Origin: Dechloromonas denitrificans
Lineage (GTDB): Bacteria > Pseudomonadota > Gammaproteobacteria > Burkholderiales > Rhodocyclaceae
Direction: 5' to 3'
Assembly (NCBI RefSeq): GCF_001551835.1
Contig: NZ_LODL01000019.1
Span: 516,655-580,654, forward strand
DNA: 64,000 nt
Below, piece after piece: positions 18,739 through 27,409 of this stretch; within the stretch, counting starts at the first letter, position 1, and each line of letters opens with the position of its first letter. Made by a program: the position numbers and the translations under genes. The notes beneath the pieces were generated by a model. The model saw only the letters and a list, made by a program, of their open reading frames with translations, was not told the DNA's origin and did not search any database.

Positions 18739-19071
18739 TTACCTCTCCGGTTGGGGCAGCACTTTCTGCCAGCCGTCGGGACATTCCTTGACGTAGGGGT
18801 AGTAGCCCTTGGCACTGCGGCAGTAATGCCAGTACTGCTGCGTGGCCGGCTCGGCCGGCGCTTCCCGCTGTTCGATATAGACCGGGGGGATCGGGGCTGG
18901 TACAACCACGACCTGCGGCTGGTAATACCAGGGGGGCGGATAGCCCCATGGTCCCCAGTACGGTCCGATACCGTAATACACCCCGACCCGGCCACCATGA
19001 GCCGAGGCGCTGCCCGCCACCGCGCTCAGTGCAAGGATTAAAAGGACCGCCAGTCGCCTGGTCGCTTTCAT
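18739..19071 (-). CDS. Small secreted protein, Tyr/Pro/Trp-rich
   Basis: A 110-residue precursor with a clear signal peptide (about 1-24, ending ASA). The mature protein has an aromatic, proline-rich repeat-like region (GIGPYWGPWGYPPPWYY) and a C-terminal module YWHYCRSAKGYYPYVKEC that recurs in small exported proteobacterial proteins with two cysteines and no known function. It is 2 bp upstream of the glycine-zipper lipoprotein gene. Localisation to the periplasm or cell surface is inferred from the signal peptide. Confidence 0.78.
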   Translation of the reverse strand: MKATRRLAVLLILALSAVAGSASAHGGRVGVYYGIGPYWGPWGYPPPWYYQPQVVVVPAPIPPVYIEQREAPAEPATQQYWHYCRSAKGYYPYVKECPDGWQKVLPQPER

Positions 19072-19155
19072 GAGAACACCTGCTCTTCCATTGACTGATC
19101 TAAAAGATAGTCAATTTTAGGGCGAGCCGGAAAAACAAATTGCTACAAGTTGTAA

Positions 19156-19191
19156 GCAGGCGGCCGCCCGTCGCTCCGGGCGGCCGCCTGC
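19156..19191 (-). terminator. Strong GC hairpin after the CoA-transferase gene
   Basis: A perfect 15-bp stem (GCAGGCGGCCGCCCG with its complement) closes a 6-nt loop. On the minus strand it lies about 20 bp after the CoA-transferase stop. The following bases are TTACAACTTG, a weak T tract, so it may be a terminator or a 3'-end stabiliser. Confidence 0.6.
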
Positions 19192-19210
19192 AGTGGGCAA
19201 CGATGCGCCC

Positions 19211-20506
19211 TTAGAGCAGCTTCATCTTTTTTGCCGCCTCACGCAGTTCACCGCGGAAGTCCGGGTGGGCGATGCCGATCAGCGCTTCGCAGCGTTGCTT
19301 GGCGGTCTTGCCGCGCAATTGGGCGACGCCGAACTCGGTGACGACATAGTTGATGTCGTTCTTGCTGGTCGAGACATGGGTCCCGGCCGACAGCGTCGGC
19401 ACGATACGGGAAATGGTGTCGTTCTTGGCAGTAGACGGCAGCACGATGAAGGCTTTGCCGCCGTTCGAACGATTCGCCGCACGGACGAAGTCGGCCTGGC
19501 CGCCGGTGCCCGAGTAGGGGGCAAAACCGAGGCTTTCCGAACCGCACTGGCCCATGAAGTCGATCTGCATGGTGGCGTTGATCGCATGCAGGTTGTCGTT
19601 CTGGCCGGCGAGGAAGGGGTCGTTGGTGAAGTCCACCGGGTGCATTTCGAGCGCCGGGTTGCGGTGCATGAACTGGTAGAGCTTCTTCGAGCCGAGGGCG
19701 AAGGTGGCCAGCATCTTGCCGTGGTGGTAGTTCTTCTTGCGGTTGGTGACGACGCCGGCTTCGACCAGGGTCATGATGCCGTCGCCGACCATTTCGGTAT
19801 GGATGCCGAGATCGCGCTTGTCGGTCAGCTGCATCACCACAGCGTCGGGAATACCGCCGTAGCCAATCTGCAGCGTCGCGCCATCGGGAATCATGTCGGC
19901 GACGTACTTGCCGATCGCTTCCTGGACCGGGCCGATTTTCGGCAGGCCGACTTCGAGGATCGGATCATCGCTCTCGCACAGCGCGGCGACCTGGGAAATG
20001 TGGATATGGCAATCGCCATTGGCGAAAGGCACGTTCGGGTTCACTTCGAGGACGACGACACGGGCCTTTTCAATAGCCGCCATCGTGTAGTCGGCGGCCA
20101 GCGCCAGCGAGAAGAAACCGTGCTCGTCCATTGGCGAAGCCATGCTGAAGACGACATCGGCCGGTGTCTGGTTGCGGTTGATCAGTTGCGGCAGTTCAGA
20201 GAAATAGGCCGGAATGTAGTCGATCCAGCCCTCCTGGCCGCCGGCGCGCGAGGCGCCGCTGAAGAAGTAGGCGGTATGGCGAACGTGCTCGGTGGTTTCC
20301 GGATCGAAATAACCGTATTTGCGCACCGGCAGGATCTGCGACACGGTGACGTCGCGGAAATCGCGGCGCGCTTCGGACAGCGCCGTCAGCAGCGCCGGCG
20401 GCTCGCCGACCGCGGTCGGCACGACGATGGTGTCGCCGTTCTTGACGACACGGATCGCATCGGCGGCGGCCATGCGCTTCTGTTGATACAAACCCTTTGC
20501 TGACAT
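19211..20506 (-). CDS. Acyl-CoA:acetate CoA-transferase / acetyl-CoA hydrolase family
   Basis: A 431-residue class I CoA-transferase (AcH1/Cat family). E238, in GIHTEMVGDG, occupies the position and number of the catalytic glutamate of 4-hydroxybutyrate CoA-transferase, and the GYGGIPDAV loop and C-terminal GTGGQADF/SNGGK motifs are present. It moves CoA between acetate and another carboxylate; 4-hydroxybutyrate, butyrate, propionate and succinate are all possible. The start MSAKGLYQQ follows an AGGAG ribosome binding site; the frame is open 15 codons upstream. It stands alone, with a hairpin downstream. Confidence 0.88.
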   Translation of the reverse strand: MSAKGLYQQKRMAAADAIRVVKNGDTIVVPTAVGEPPALLTALSEARRDFRDVTVSQILPVRKYGYFDPETTEHVRHTAYFFSGASRAGGQEGWIDYIPAYFSELPQLINRNQTPADVVFSMASPMDEHGFFSLALAADYTMAAIEKARVVVLEVNPNVPFANGDCHIHISQVAALCESDDPILEVGLPKIGPVQEAIGKYVADMIPDGATLQIGYGGIPDAVVMQLTDKRDLGIHTEMVGDGIMTLVEAGVVTNRKKNYHHGKMLATFALGSKKLYQFMHRNPALEMHPVDFTNDPFLAGQNDNLHAINATMQIDFMGQCGSESLGFAPYSGTGGQADFVRAANRSNGGKAFIVLPSTAKNDTISRIVPTLSAGTHVSTSKNDINYVVTEFGVAQLRGKTAKQRCEALIGIAHPDFRGELREAAKKMKLL

Positions 20507-20610
20507 TTCTTCTCCTCGTTTCGTTTTATTAGAAAATATCGATGCTCGCACGGCGGTCAGACCAATCTCCTGACCAAGATCAAAATTCGATGCTTATTGC
20601 ATTGTAGCAA

Positions 20611-21753
20611 TCAAGGCTTGCGGTTGCTGCCAGCCACCATGCGGATTTCAAACAGGCGGCATTCGAGCGGCCCGTTGAACAGCGGTGTCTTGCGGCTCGG
20701 CTTCAGACCGACCAATTTCGGTAAACGCAGGTCGGCGGTGAAGAAAAAGCAGTTCCAGCCGGCCCAGTGTTTTTTCAGCGCCGAACCCAGTTCGGGGTAG
20801 AACGCGGCCAGTTCCTCCTGTTCGCCGATCCGTTCCCCATAAGGTGGGTTCGCCACCATGATGCCATGCTCGGTTAGTGGCTGGGTTTCCAGCACATCGG
20901 CGCGGTCGACCGTCACCACGCCGCCAAAACCGGCTTCCTGCAGATTGCGCCGGGTGGCGCGTACTGCCTGATCGTCGATGTCGTAGCCGCGGATTTCCAG
21001 CGGCTCGGCCGGCTTGACGCGCGCCTCGGCGGCGCTGCGGATATTCGCCCAGTTCAGTGCTTCGAACTTGGCCAGCCGCTCGAACGAGAAGCCGCGATCG
21101 AGGCCGGGCGCCCGGTCGAGCGCGACCTGCACGGCTTCGAGCAGGAAGGTGCCGCTGCCGCACATCGGGTCGACCAGCGGAGTACCCGGCTGCCAGCCGG
21201 TCATTTTCAGGATGCCGGCCGCCAGGTTTTCCTTCAGCGGCGCATCGACGCTGGCCTTACGGAAACCCCGCTGCCACAGGGGTTGACCGGAGGTATCGAG
21301 GTACAGCGTGCATTCGTTCTCGGTCAGGAAAACATGAACGCTGACATCCGGATTGCGCGTTTCGATGTTCGGCCGCTCGCCGAGGTCTTCGCGGAAGCGG
21401 TCGCAAACGGCATCCTTGACGCGCAGCGTGACGAAGTCGAGCGACTTGAGCGGACACTTGATCGCCGTCGTGACGACGCGCATGGTGCGCGACACGGCAA
21501 AGTGGTTCGGCCACAACTGGCGGACGGCCAGCCGGTAGATGTCCTCTTCCTTGGCGTAGGGCCCCTTGACGATATGCCAGAGGATGCGTGTCGCCAGGCG
21601 GGATTCGAGGTTGGCGCGGTAACAGACCGACCAGTCGCCGGAAAAGAACACCCCGCCGGCCGTCGACCGCAGCTCTTCGCCGCCGACGGCACGCAGTTCC
21701 TCGAGCAGCAGTTCTTCCAGCCCGCGCGGGCAAATCGCAAAATATTTATTCAT
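20611..21753 (-). CDS. rlmL: 23S rRNA m2G2445 methyltransferase (RlmL type, single-domain)
   Basis: A 380-residue SAM-dependent methyltransferase. An N-terminal THUMP/ferredoxin-like RNA-binding part (about 1-160) is followed by a Rossmann methyltransferase domain with DPMCGSGTFLLEA (motif I) and the N2-guanine catalytic NPPYGERIGE. It corresponds to the N-terminal half of E. coli RlmKL and lacks the RlmK half. It lies 1 bp downstream of the hemJ-like gene, so it belongs to the SDR-hemJ-rlmL transcript. Confidence 0.9.
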   Translation of the reverse strand: MNKYFAICPRGLEELLLEELRAVGGEELRSTAGGVFFSGDWSVCYRANLESRLATRILWHIVKGPYAKEEDIYRLAVRQLWPNHFAVSRTMRVVTTAIKCPLKSLDFVTLRVKDAVCDRFREDLGERPNIETRNPDVSVHVFLTENECTLYLDTSGQPLWQRGFRKASVDAPLKENLAAGILKMTGWQPGTPLVDPMCGSGTFLLEAVQVALDRAPGLDRGFSFERLAKFEALNWANIRSAAEARVKPAEPLEIRGYDIDDQAVRATRRNLQEAGFGGVVTVDRADVLETQPLTEHGIMVANPPYGERIGEQEELAAFYPELGSALKKHWAGWNCFFFTADLRLPKLVGLKPSRKTPLFNGPLECRLFEIRMVAGSNRKP

Positions 21754-21754
21754 C

Positions 21755-22171
21755 TCAGAAAGGCTTCAGGACAACGAGGAAAAGCACAACGAGCAGCACG
21801 ACAACCGGCAGTTCGTTATAGAAACGGAACCAGACATGGCTCTTGCGATTGCGGCCCTGCTGAAAATCTCTCAGGACCAGGCCGCAATGCCAGTGATAGA
21901 CGGCGAGGACGGCGACCAACGTGGTCTTGGCATGCAGCCAGCCACCGCTGAAACCGTAGGCAAACCACAGCCAGAAACCGAGCGCGATCGCCAGAATACC
22001 GAGCGGCGTCATGAATTTGAAGAGCTTGCCCGCCATCAACAGCAGGCGGTCCCGCTCGGCGACGCTATCGGCCGGCACCATCGCCAGATTGACGAAAATA
22101 CGCGGCAGGTAGAACAGACCAGCGAACCACGAAATGACCATCCAGATATGCAAGGTCTTCACGACGAGCAT
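21755..22171 (-). CDS. hemJ: HemJ-type protoporphyrinogen IX oxidase (CopD/UPF0093 family)
   Basis: A 138-residue membrane protein with four hydrophobic helices. HemJ features seen are the N-terminal VVKTLHIWMVISWFAGLFYL with conserved His8, the following LPR, and conserved K/H residues in later helices (WLHAKTTLVAVLAVYHWHCG). HemJ oxidises protoporphyrinogen IX to protoporphyrin IX in haem synthesis in bacteria without HemG or HemY. Its start overlaps the end of the SDR gene by 13 bases and it ends 1 bp before rlmL. Confidence 0.85.
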   Translation of the reverse strand: MLVVKTLHIWMVISWFAGLFYLPRIFVNLAMVPADSVAERDRLLLMAGKLFKFMTPLGILAIALGFWLWFAYGFSGGWLHAKTTLVAVLAVYHWHCGLVLRDFQQGRNRKSHVWFRFYNELPVVVLLVVLFLVVLKPF

Positions 22172-23049
22172 GCGTTTCTCCTGTTGCGAGCCTCGGCTAT
22201 CCCGGCCTCGATGGTCGGGTATGCGAGACGTAGTTTGAGTTCTTTTTTCAGACGCCGATTGCCGATTCGCCGCGATTCGCGCATGAAAGACATCTGCAGC
22301 GGCGACAACTGGCCGGCGGCTTCCTGTCGGCTCAGGCGGGGCGGCCGCGGCAAGGCGAAGGCATCGGCCACCCGGTCGAAATAATCCGCCATTTTCAGAT
22401 CGGAATCATCGACCACATTGTAGGCGCGGTTGGCCCCGCCGTGGCGCAAGGCAGCGACACAAGCGGCAGCCAGATCATCGGCATGAATGTGATTGGTGAA
22501 CACATCATCCGCCGCCTGCAGCGCCGGCAAGCCTTTTTGCAAACGCTCGACGGGCAGGCGGTCGGCCGCATAAATGCCCGGCGCGCGCAGGATCGAAACC
22601 GCCACCCCGTTGCGCCCACCCCATTCGCGCAGGCAATGCTCGGCATCGACACGGCGGGCGGCACGGGCGCTCTCGGCGTTCAGGCGGCGCGTTTCGTCAA
22701 TCTGCGCCCCGCCACAATCGCCATAGACCCCGGTCGTACTAACGTAAATCAGGCGGCGTGGTAGACTTTTGCCCTTGCCCAAAGCCGCCAGCAAATGCCG
22801 GGTGCGCCGGTCGAGCCGCCCTTCGCTGGGCGGTGGCGCCAGATGCAGGACCAGATCGGCCAGGCCAGCCAGCCGCGTCAGGCTGCCCGGATCGTCGAGA
22901 TCAGCGAGCAGCGGCCGAGCCCCGGCAGCACGCCAGGCGGCGGCCCGGCCGGCATCGCGCAGCAAGGCGTAGACGCAGTAGCGATGGGCAAGGCGGGAGA
23001 GAATGCGGCGGGCCACGTCCCCGCTGCCAACGATCAGGATTTTTTGCAC
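22159..23049 (-). CDS. NAD(P)-dependent epimerase/dehydratase-like SDR protein
   Basis: A 296-residue extended short-chain dehydrogenase-like protein. The N-terminal nucleotide-binding loop is VGSGDVARRIL, and VSTTGVYGDCGG carries the Ser/Thr and Tyr catalytic region, although the canonical YxxxK lysine is not clear. It resembles the YeeZ family of NAD(P)-binding proteins. Translation probably starts at GTG (23047-23049), directly before QKILIVGSG; an open frame extends upstream but crosses the divergent reductase gene. It is first in the SDR-hemJ-rlmL run. The substrate is unknown. Confidence 0.8.
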   Translation of the reverse strand: MQKILIVGSGDVARRILSRLAHRYCVYALLRDAGRAAAWRAAGARPLLADLDDPGSLTRLAGLADLVLHLAPPPSEGRLDRRTRHLLAALGKGKSLPRRLIYVSTTGVYGDCGGAQIDETRRLNAESARAARRVDAEHCLREWGGRNGVAVSILRAPGIYAADRLPVERLQKGLPALQAADDVFTNHIHADDLAAACVAALRHGGANRAYNVVDDSDLKMADYFDRVADAFALPRPPRLSRQEAAGQLSPLQMSFMRESRRIGNRRLKKELKLRLAYPTIEAGIAEARNRRNACSS

Positions 23050-23082
23050 GCCGGCATTGTAGCCGAGCAGTAAGGGGAACAG

Positions 23083-24099
23083 ATGAGCCACCAGATTACG
23101 GTCCAGCCGAGCGGCCGCCAGTTTGCCGCGGAGTCCGACGAAACCATCCTCGATGCCGCCCTGCGGCACGGCCTGACCATGCCGTATGGCTGCAAGGACG
23201 GAGCCTGCGGCGCCTGCAAGGGAAAAGTCCTGAGCGGCAGCATCGACCACGGCAAAGCGCAGCCGCATGCCTTGAAGGATGATGAAAAGGCAGCCGGCAT
23301 GGCGTTGTTCTGCTGCGCCCGGGCCGAATCGGACCTGACGCTGGAATGCCGGCAACTGGCCTCGGCCAGCGACATCCCGGTCAAGACCCTGCCCTCGCGC
23401 ATCGAAAAGCTGGAAAAGCTGGCGCCCGATGTGATCGAGATGCACCTACGACTGCCGGCCAGCGAACGCCTGCAATTCCTCGCCGGGCAATACATCGACA
23501 TCCTGCTCAAGGATGGCAAGAAGCGCAGCTTCTCGCTGGCCAATGCACCGCACGACGATGCCGTCCTCCAGTTGCATATCCGCTACGTGCCGGGCGGCCT
23601 GTTCACCGAACAGGTTTTCAACAGCATCAAGGTGCGCGACATCCTGCGCTTCAACGGCCCGCACGGCAGCTTCTACCTGCGCGAGGAATCGACCAAGCCG
23701 ATGATCATGCTGGCCGGCGGCACCGGCTTCGCGCCGCTCAAGGCGATCGTCGAACACGCCATCGCCGAGGAATGCACGCGGCCGATCCATATCTATTGGG
23801 GCGCCAAGGCCAGGGTCGATCTGTACCAGAACGCCTTGCCGGAACAGTGGGCCGCCGCCCACCCGAACATCCGTTACATCCCGGTTCTCTCCGAGCCGGC
23901 CGTCGACGATGCCTGGCCAGGGCGGACCGGCCTGGTGCACCAGGCGGTGATGGCCGACTTCCCCGACCTCTCCGGCCACCAGGTCTATGCCTGCGGCGCA
24001 CCGGTGATGATCGACGCCGCCAAACGGGACTTCACCGCCCGTTGCGGCTTGCCGGAAGAAGAGTTCTTCGCCGACGCCTTCACGTTCTCAACGAACTAG
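23083..24099 (+). CDS. Plant-type 2Fe-2S ferredoxin / FAD / NAD reductase (AscD/RfbI-like)
   Basis: A 338-residue three-domain electron-transfer flavoprotein. The N-terminal 2Fe-2S ferredoxin has ligands C37, C42, C45 and C77 or C78 (YGCKDGACGACKG). The FAD domain has RSFSLANAP (RxYS-type motif), and the NAD domain has MLAGGTGFAPLKAIVEH and a C-terminal CG motif (YACGAPVMID). It resembles CDP-6-deoxy-delta-3,4-glucoseen reductase and aromatic-oxygenase reductase components. No oxygenase or sugar-nucleotide gene is nearby, so the acceptor is unknown. A strong terminator follows. Confidence 0.9.
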   Translation: MSHQITVQPSGRQFAAESDETILDAALRHGLTMPYGCKDGACGACKGKVLSGSIDHGKAQPHALKDDEKAAGMALFCCARAESDLTLECRQLASASDIPVKTLPSRIEKLEKLAPDVIEMHLRLPASERLQFLAGQYIDILLKDGKKRSFSLANAPHDDAVLQLHIRYVPGGLFTEQVFNSIKVRDILRFNGPHGSFYLREESTKPMIMLAGGTGFAPLKAIVEHAIAEECTRPIHIYWGAKARVDLYQNALPEQWAAAHPNIRYIPVLSEPAVDDAWPGRTGLVHQAVMADFPDLSGHQVYACGAPVMIDAAKRDFTARCGLPEEEFFADAFTFSTN

Positions 24100-24117
24100 G
24101 CCGGCCCGGCAGAAACC

Positions 24118-24161
24118 AAAAAAGGCCGCCTTCCCGTTCGGGGAAGGCGGCCTTTTTTTTC
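24118..24161. terminator. Bidirectional intrinsic terminator
   Basis: AAAAAAGGCCGCCTTCCC, loop GTTCG, then GGGAAGGCGGCC and eight T residues. The A run on one side and T run on the other make it work for both the reductase (plus) and the secreted-protein gene (minus), which converge here. Confidence 0.92.
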
Positions 24162-24169
24162 TAAGCAGC

Positions 24170-24802
24170 TCAACGCTGCCAGGCACAGCCCTTCAGCAAC
24201 TGACCATTGACGCTAACCGTGGCGTTCCAGCCGAAAGCCGAATCGGCCTTGATGTCGCGGCACAGGCCTCGCTCGAAAGTCAGTTGCAGCGCATTGCCGC
24301 CCTCGGCCGACTCCAGGCGATGCTGCTTGCCTTCGCTCTTGAAGGCCACGGTCGGCAGCCGGATATCCGGCTGCCCCTGGCGCTTCAGGACCACCACTTC
24401 CTTGCCCACCGCCAGCACCCAGCCCGGCTCGTGGCCAGCCGCCCGCCAGCTTTCGTCTTCACCACCGGGTAACTGGCAGCGCCCGTCGGTATGGGCGAAA
24501 TTCAGTTCCGAGGCTTTCAACACGTTGTTGTCGAGAACGCCGAGCAGTTCGGCATAAACCTTCTTGCCGGCATTCAGGCCGACACCGGCCAGGGCCTGGG
24601 TCAAGGCGCCATTGGCCGAAACATCTTCGAACATCGCGTAACTGGGGTCACGGCAGGGTGAAAAAATCACCTTGTCGCCATGCTTCATCATCTGGCCATA
24701 AGCCAGTTTCGGCGTGCCAGCGGCCGGTTTGGGCTCTGCCGCTTGCACAGCGCAGGCGGCAGAGGCGGCCAGAAGAGCAACGAGGAAGGACGGCATTTTC
24801 AT
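24170..24802 (-). CDS. Secreted COG3650-like protein
   Basis: A 210-residue precursor with a signal peptide (MKMPSFLVALLAASAACAVQA, cleavage near 22). The mature part contains RAAGHEPGWVLAVG, the characteristic motif of COG3650/HslJ-associated periplasmic domains, and four cysteines (SPCRDPSY, GRCQLPGG, GLCRDI, KGCAW) that could form two disulfides. The function of this family is not established. It ends at the shared terminator and is preceded by about 90 bp of gap before the liv operon end. Confidence 0.75.
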   Translation of the reverse strand: MKMPSFLVALLAASAACAVQAAEPKPAAGTPKLAYGQMMKHGDKVIFSPCRDPSYAMFEDVSANGALTQALAGVGLNAGKKVYAELLGVLDNNVLKASELNFAHTDGRCQLPGGEDESWRAAGHEPGWVLAVGKEVVVLKRQGQPDIRLPTVAFKSEGKQHRLESAEGGNALQLTFERGLCRDIKADSAFGWNATVSVNGQLLKGCAWQR

Positions 24803-24892
24803 GGTTGGGCATACCCGGATGGCAGGAAAGGCGGCCATTGTGCGCCGCCGCCGGCGCAATGGGTTTGATCCAGTTGAAAAAAGCGGCCGCCT

Positions 24893-25597
24893 TCACTCAC
24901 CCAGATAGGCGGCGCGCACTTTCGGATCATTCAACAACTGGGCCGACTCGCCATGCAGCGTTACTTCGCCGCTTTCCATGACATAGGCCCGCTGACTGAC
25001 TTCCAGCGCCAGCTTGGCATTCTGTTCGATAAGCAACGTCGTCATGCCTTCGGCCGCCACCGCCCGCACCACCTCGAAGATTTTCTGGACCATGATCGGC
25101 GCCAGTCCCATCGACGGCTCATCGAGCAGCAACAGCTTCGGGCGGCTCATCAGGGCGCGGCCAATGGCCAGCATCTGCTGTTCGCCACCGGACAGCGTGC
25201 CGGCGAGTTGTGTCTCGCGCTCCTTGAGGCGCGGGAAATAGGCGTACATCTTCTCGATGTCGGCGGCGATTTCCGCCTTGTCATCGCGGACGAAGGCACC
25301 CATCGCCAGGTTCTCGGCCACCGTCAGCCGGGGAAAGACGCCCCGCCCTTCCGGAACCAGCGCGATGCCCTTGCGGATGATGTCATGCGGCGGCAAGCGG
25401 CTGATCTTCTCGCCGCAGAAATGGACATCGCCGCCGACGGCATCGATGACCCGGGCGATCGCCTTCAGGGTGCTGGTCTTGCCGGCGCCGTTGGCCCCGA
25501 TCAGGGCGACCAGTTCGCCTTCCTTGACATGAAAGGTAATGCTGCGCACGGCCTGAATGCCGCCGTAAGCCACGTGGAGTCCGGTAACTTCAAGCAC
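24893..25597 (-). CDS. livF: Branched-chain amino-acid-type ABC transporter ATPase (system 1)
   Basis: A 234-residue ABC ATPase. Walker A is GANGAGKTS, the signature is LSGGEQQML and Walker B is LLLDEPSMGLAP, with a switch His-to-Gln region typical of LivF (LIEQNAKLALEVS). It powers import with LivG. It overlaps livG by 8 bases and is the last gene of the livKHMGF operon. Confidence 0.93.
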   Translation of the reverse strand: MLEVTGLHVAYGGIQAVRSITFHVKEGELVALIGANGAGKTSTLKAIARVIDAVGGDVHFCGEKISRLPPHDIIRKGIALVPEGRGVFPRLTVAENLAMGAFVRDDKAEIAADIEKMYAYFPRLKERETQLAGTLSGGEQQMLAIGRALMSRPKLLLLDEPSMGLAPIMVQKIFEVVRAVAAEGMTTLLIEQNAKLALEVSQRAYVMESGEVTLHGESAQLLNDPKVRAAYLGE

Positions 25598-26351
25598 CTA
25601 GGTAAGCCTCAATCACTCGTTGATCTTTCTGCACCACCGCCGGCACATCCTCGATGACCAGTGCTCCGTAATCGAGCACCGCAACACGGTCGCACAGACC
25701 CATGACCAGCTTGACGTCGTGCTCGATGAGCAGGATGGTCGTCCCGTCGCGGCGGATGCCGTCGATCAGGTCGCGCAACTCTTCGGTTTCGGTGGCATTC
25801 ATGCCGGCCGCCGGTTCGTCGAGGCAGAGCAGCTTCGGTTCGGTGGCCAGGGCGCGGGCGATCTCCAGCCGGCGCTGGTCGCCGTAGGACAGGTTCTTGG
25901 CCAGGTCGTCGGCCCGATCCTCGATCCGTACGTAATGCAGCAGGTCGATCGCCTTCTGGCGGATCGCCGCCTCTTCGGCCCGGGTCGCCGCATTCTGCAG
26001 CATGGCGCCGAAGACCCCGGCCTTGGTCCGCACGTGGCGGCCAACCATGACGTTTTCCAGCGCCGTCATGTTGCCGAACAGCCGGATATTCTGGAAAGTC
26101 CGGGCAATGCCGCGCTCGGCCGCCTGATGCGGGGCATCGGCGAGCAAGGGAGCACCATCAAAAGTGAAGCCGCCGCCATCCGGAATGTAGAGCCCGGTCA
26201 TGCAATTGAAAAAAGTCGTCTTGCCGGCCCCGTTCGGACCGATCAGACCATAGATTTCGCCGCGCCGGATGCCCAGCGAGACATCGCGCAGCGCCTTGAC
26301 GCCGCCAAAATGCTTGGCGACCGCCCGGGCTTCGAGCAGCATGTCAGCCAT
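25590..26351 (-). CDS. livG: Branched-chain amino-acid-type ABC transporter ATPase (system 1)
   Basis: A 253-residue ABC ATPase of the LivG subgroup: Walker A GPNGAGKTTFFN, signature LSYGDQRRLE, Walker B LLCLDEPAAGMN and LIEHDVKLVM. It has the long Q-loop insert (RTFQNIRLFGNMTALENVMVG) typical of LivG. Its ATG shares one base with the livM stop (TGATG) and its 3' end overlaps livF by 8 bases. Confidence 0.93.
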   Translation of the reverse strand: MADMLLEARAVAKHFGGVKALRDVSLGIRRGEIYGLIGPNGAGKTTFFNCMTGLYIPDGGGFTFDGAPLLADAPHQAAERGIARTFQNIRLFGNMTALENVMVGRHVRTKAGVFGAMLQNAATRAEEAAIRQKAIDLLHYVRIEDRADDLAKNLSYGDQRRLEIARALATEPKLLCLDEPAAGMNATETEELRDLIDGIRRDGTTILLIEHDVKLVMGLCDRVAVLDYGALVIEDVPAVVQKDQRVIEAYLGA

Positions 26352-27409
26352 CAGGCATCTCCCTGCAATTCACGTTTGCGTTCCGGCGACGGCCACAGGC
26401 CGGCCGGCTTGAAGCGCATGACCAGTACCAGCGCCAGACCGAAAATCAGCATGCGCAGGCTTTCCGGATCGATCAGCATCTTGCCGAAGACGGCCATCTG
26501 CAACGGGCCAACGCCGTAGCGCAGGACTTCCGGCAGGATGCTGAGCAGCACGGCGCCGAGGATGACGCCGGGGATATGGCCCATGCCGCCAAGTACCACC
26601 ATGGCGAGAATCATGATCGACTCGATCAACGAGAAACTCTCCGGCGAAACGAAGCCCTGCATCGCCGAGAAAACGCCCCCGGCCACCCCGCCGAAACTGG
26701 CCCCCATCGCGAAGGCGAGCAGCTTCAGGTTACGGGTGTTGATGCCGACCGCCTTGGCGGCGATCTCGTCTTCGCGGATAGCTTGCCAGGCGCGGCCGAT
26801 CCGCGAGTTCTGCAGGCGCAGGTTGATGATGATGACCAGGATGGCCAGCGCGACGAGCAGGAAGTAGTACTTCTGCGGTCCACTCAGCGAATAGCCCAAA
26901 ATCTGCGTCGTGCCGGAAAACTTGAAGCCGCCGATCGCCACCGGGTCGATCAGCGTGATGCCCTGCGGCCCGTTGGTGATATTGACCGGCGCATTCAGGT
27001 TATTCATGAAGATGCGGACAATTTCGCCGAAGCCGAGGGTGACGATGGCCAGGTAGTCGCCGCGCAGCTTCAGGGTCGGCGAGCCGAGCACGACACCGAA
27101 GAAGCAGGCAATCACCGCGCCGATCGGCAAGATCGTCCAGAACGGCCAGTGCAGCCCGAAATGGGGGCTGGCCAGCAGCGCGTAGGTGTAGGCACCGACT
27201 GCGTAGAAGGCGATGTAGCCAAGGTCGAGCAGGCCGGCGAAACCGACGACGATGTTCAGGCCGAGCGCCAGGAAGACATAGAGGATGGCGAAATTGAGGA
27301 TGCGCACCCAGGCCTGGCCGCCCATCGCGGCGACGAAAGGCAGCGCGATCAGGGCCGCGGCAATCAGCGCGATGCCGAAGGCGGAACGGGGATTCAGCAA
27401 CTTGCTCAT
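26351..27409 (-). CDS. livM: Branched-chain amino-acid-type ABC permease (system 1)
   Basis: A 352-residue integral membrane permease with about nine hydrophobic helices. The conserved LivM cytoplasmic loop is GRAWQAIREDEIAAKAVGIN. The N-terminal family motif NIVVGFAGLLDLGYIAFYAV is present. It overlaps livH by 4 bases and livG by 1 base. Confidence 0.93.
   Translation of the reverse strand: MSKLLNPRSAFGIALIAAALIALPFVAAMGGQAWVRILNFAILYVFLALGLNIVVGFAGLLDLGYIAFYAVGAYTYALLASPHFGLHWPFWTILPIGAVIACFFGVVLGSPTLKLRGDYLAIVTLGFGEIVRIFMNNLNAPVNITNGPQGITLIDPVAIGGFKFSGTTQILGYSLSGPQKYYFLLVALAILVIIINLRLQNSRIGRAWQAIREDEIAAKAVGINTRNLKLLAFAMGASFGGVAGGVFSAMQGFVSPESFSLIESIMILAMVVLGGMGHIPGVILGAVLLSILPEVLRYGVGPLQMAVFGKMLIDPESLRMLIFGLALVLVMRFKPAGLWPSPERKRELQGDA

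Noticed and set aside
18209-18949. A 246-residue version of the glycine-zipper protein
   Set aside because: The N-terminal extension overlaps the neighbouring secreted-protein gene; the lipoprotein signal starting at 18736 sets the true start.
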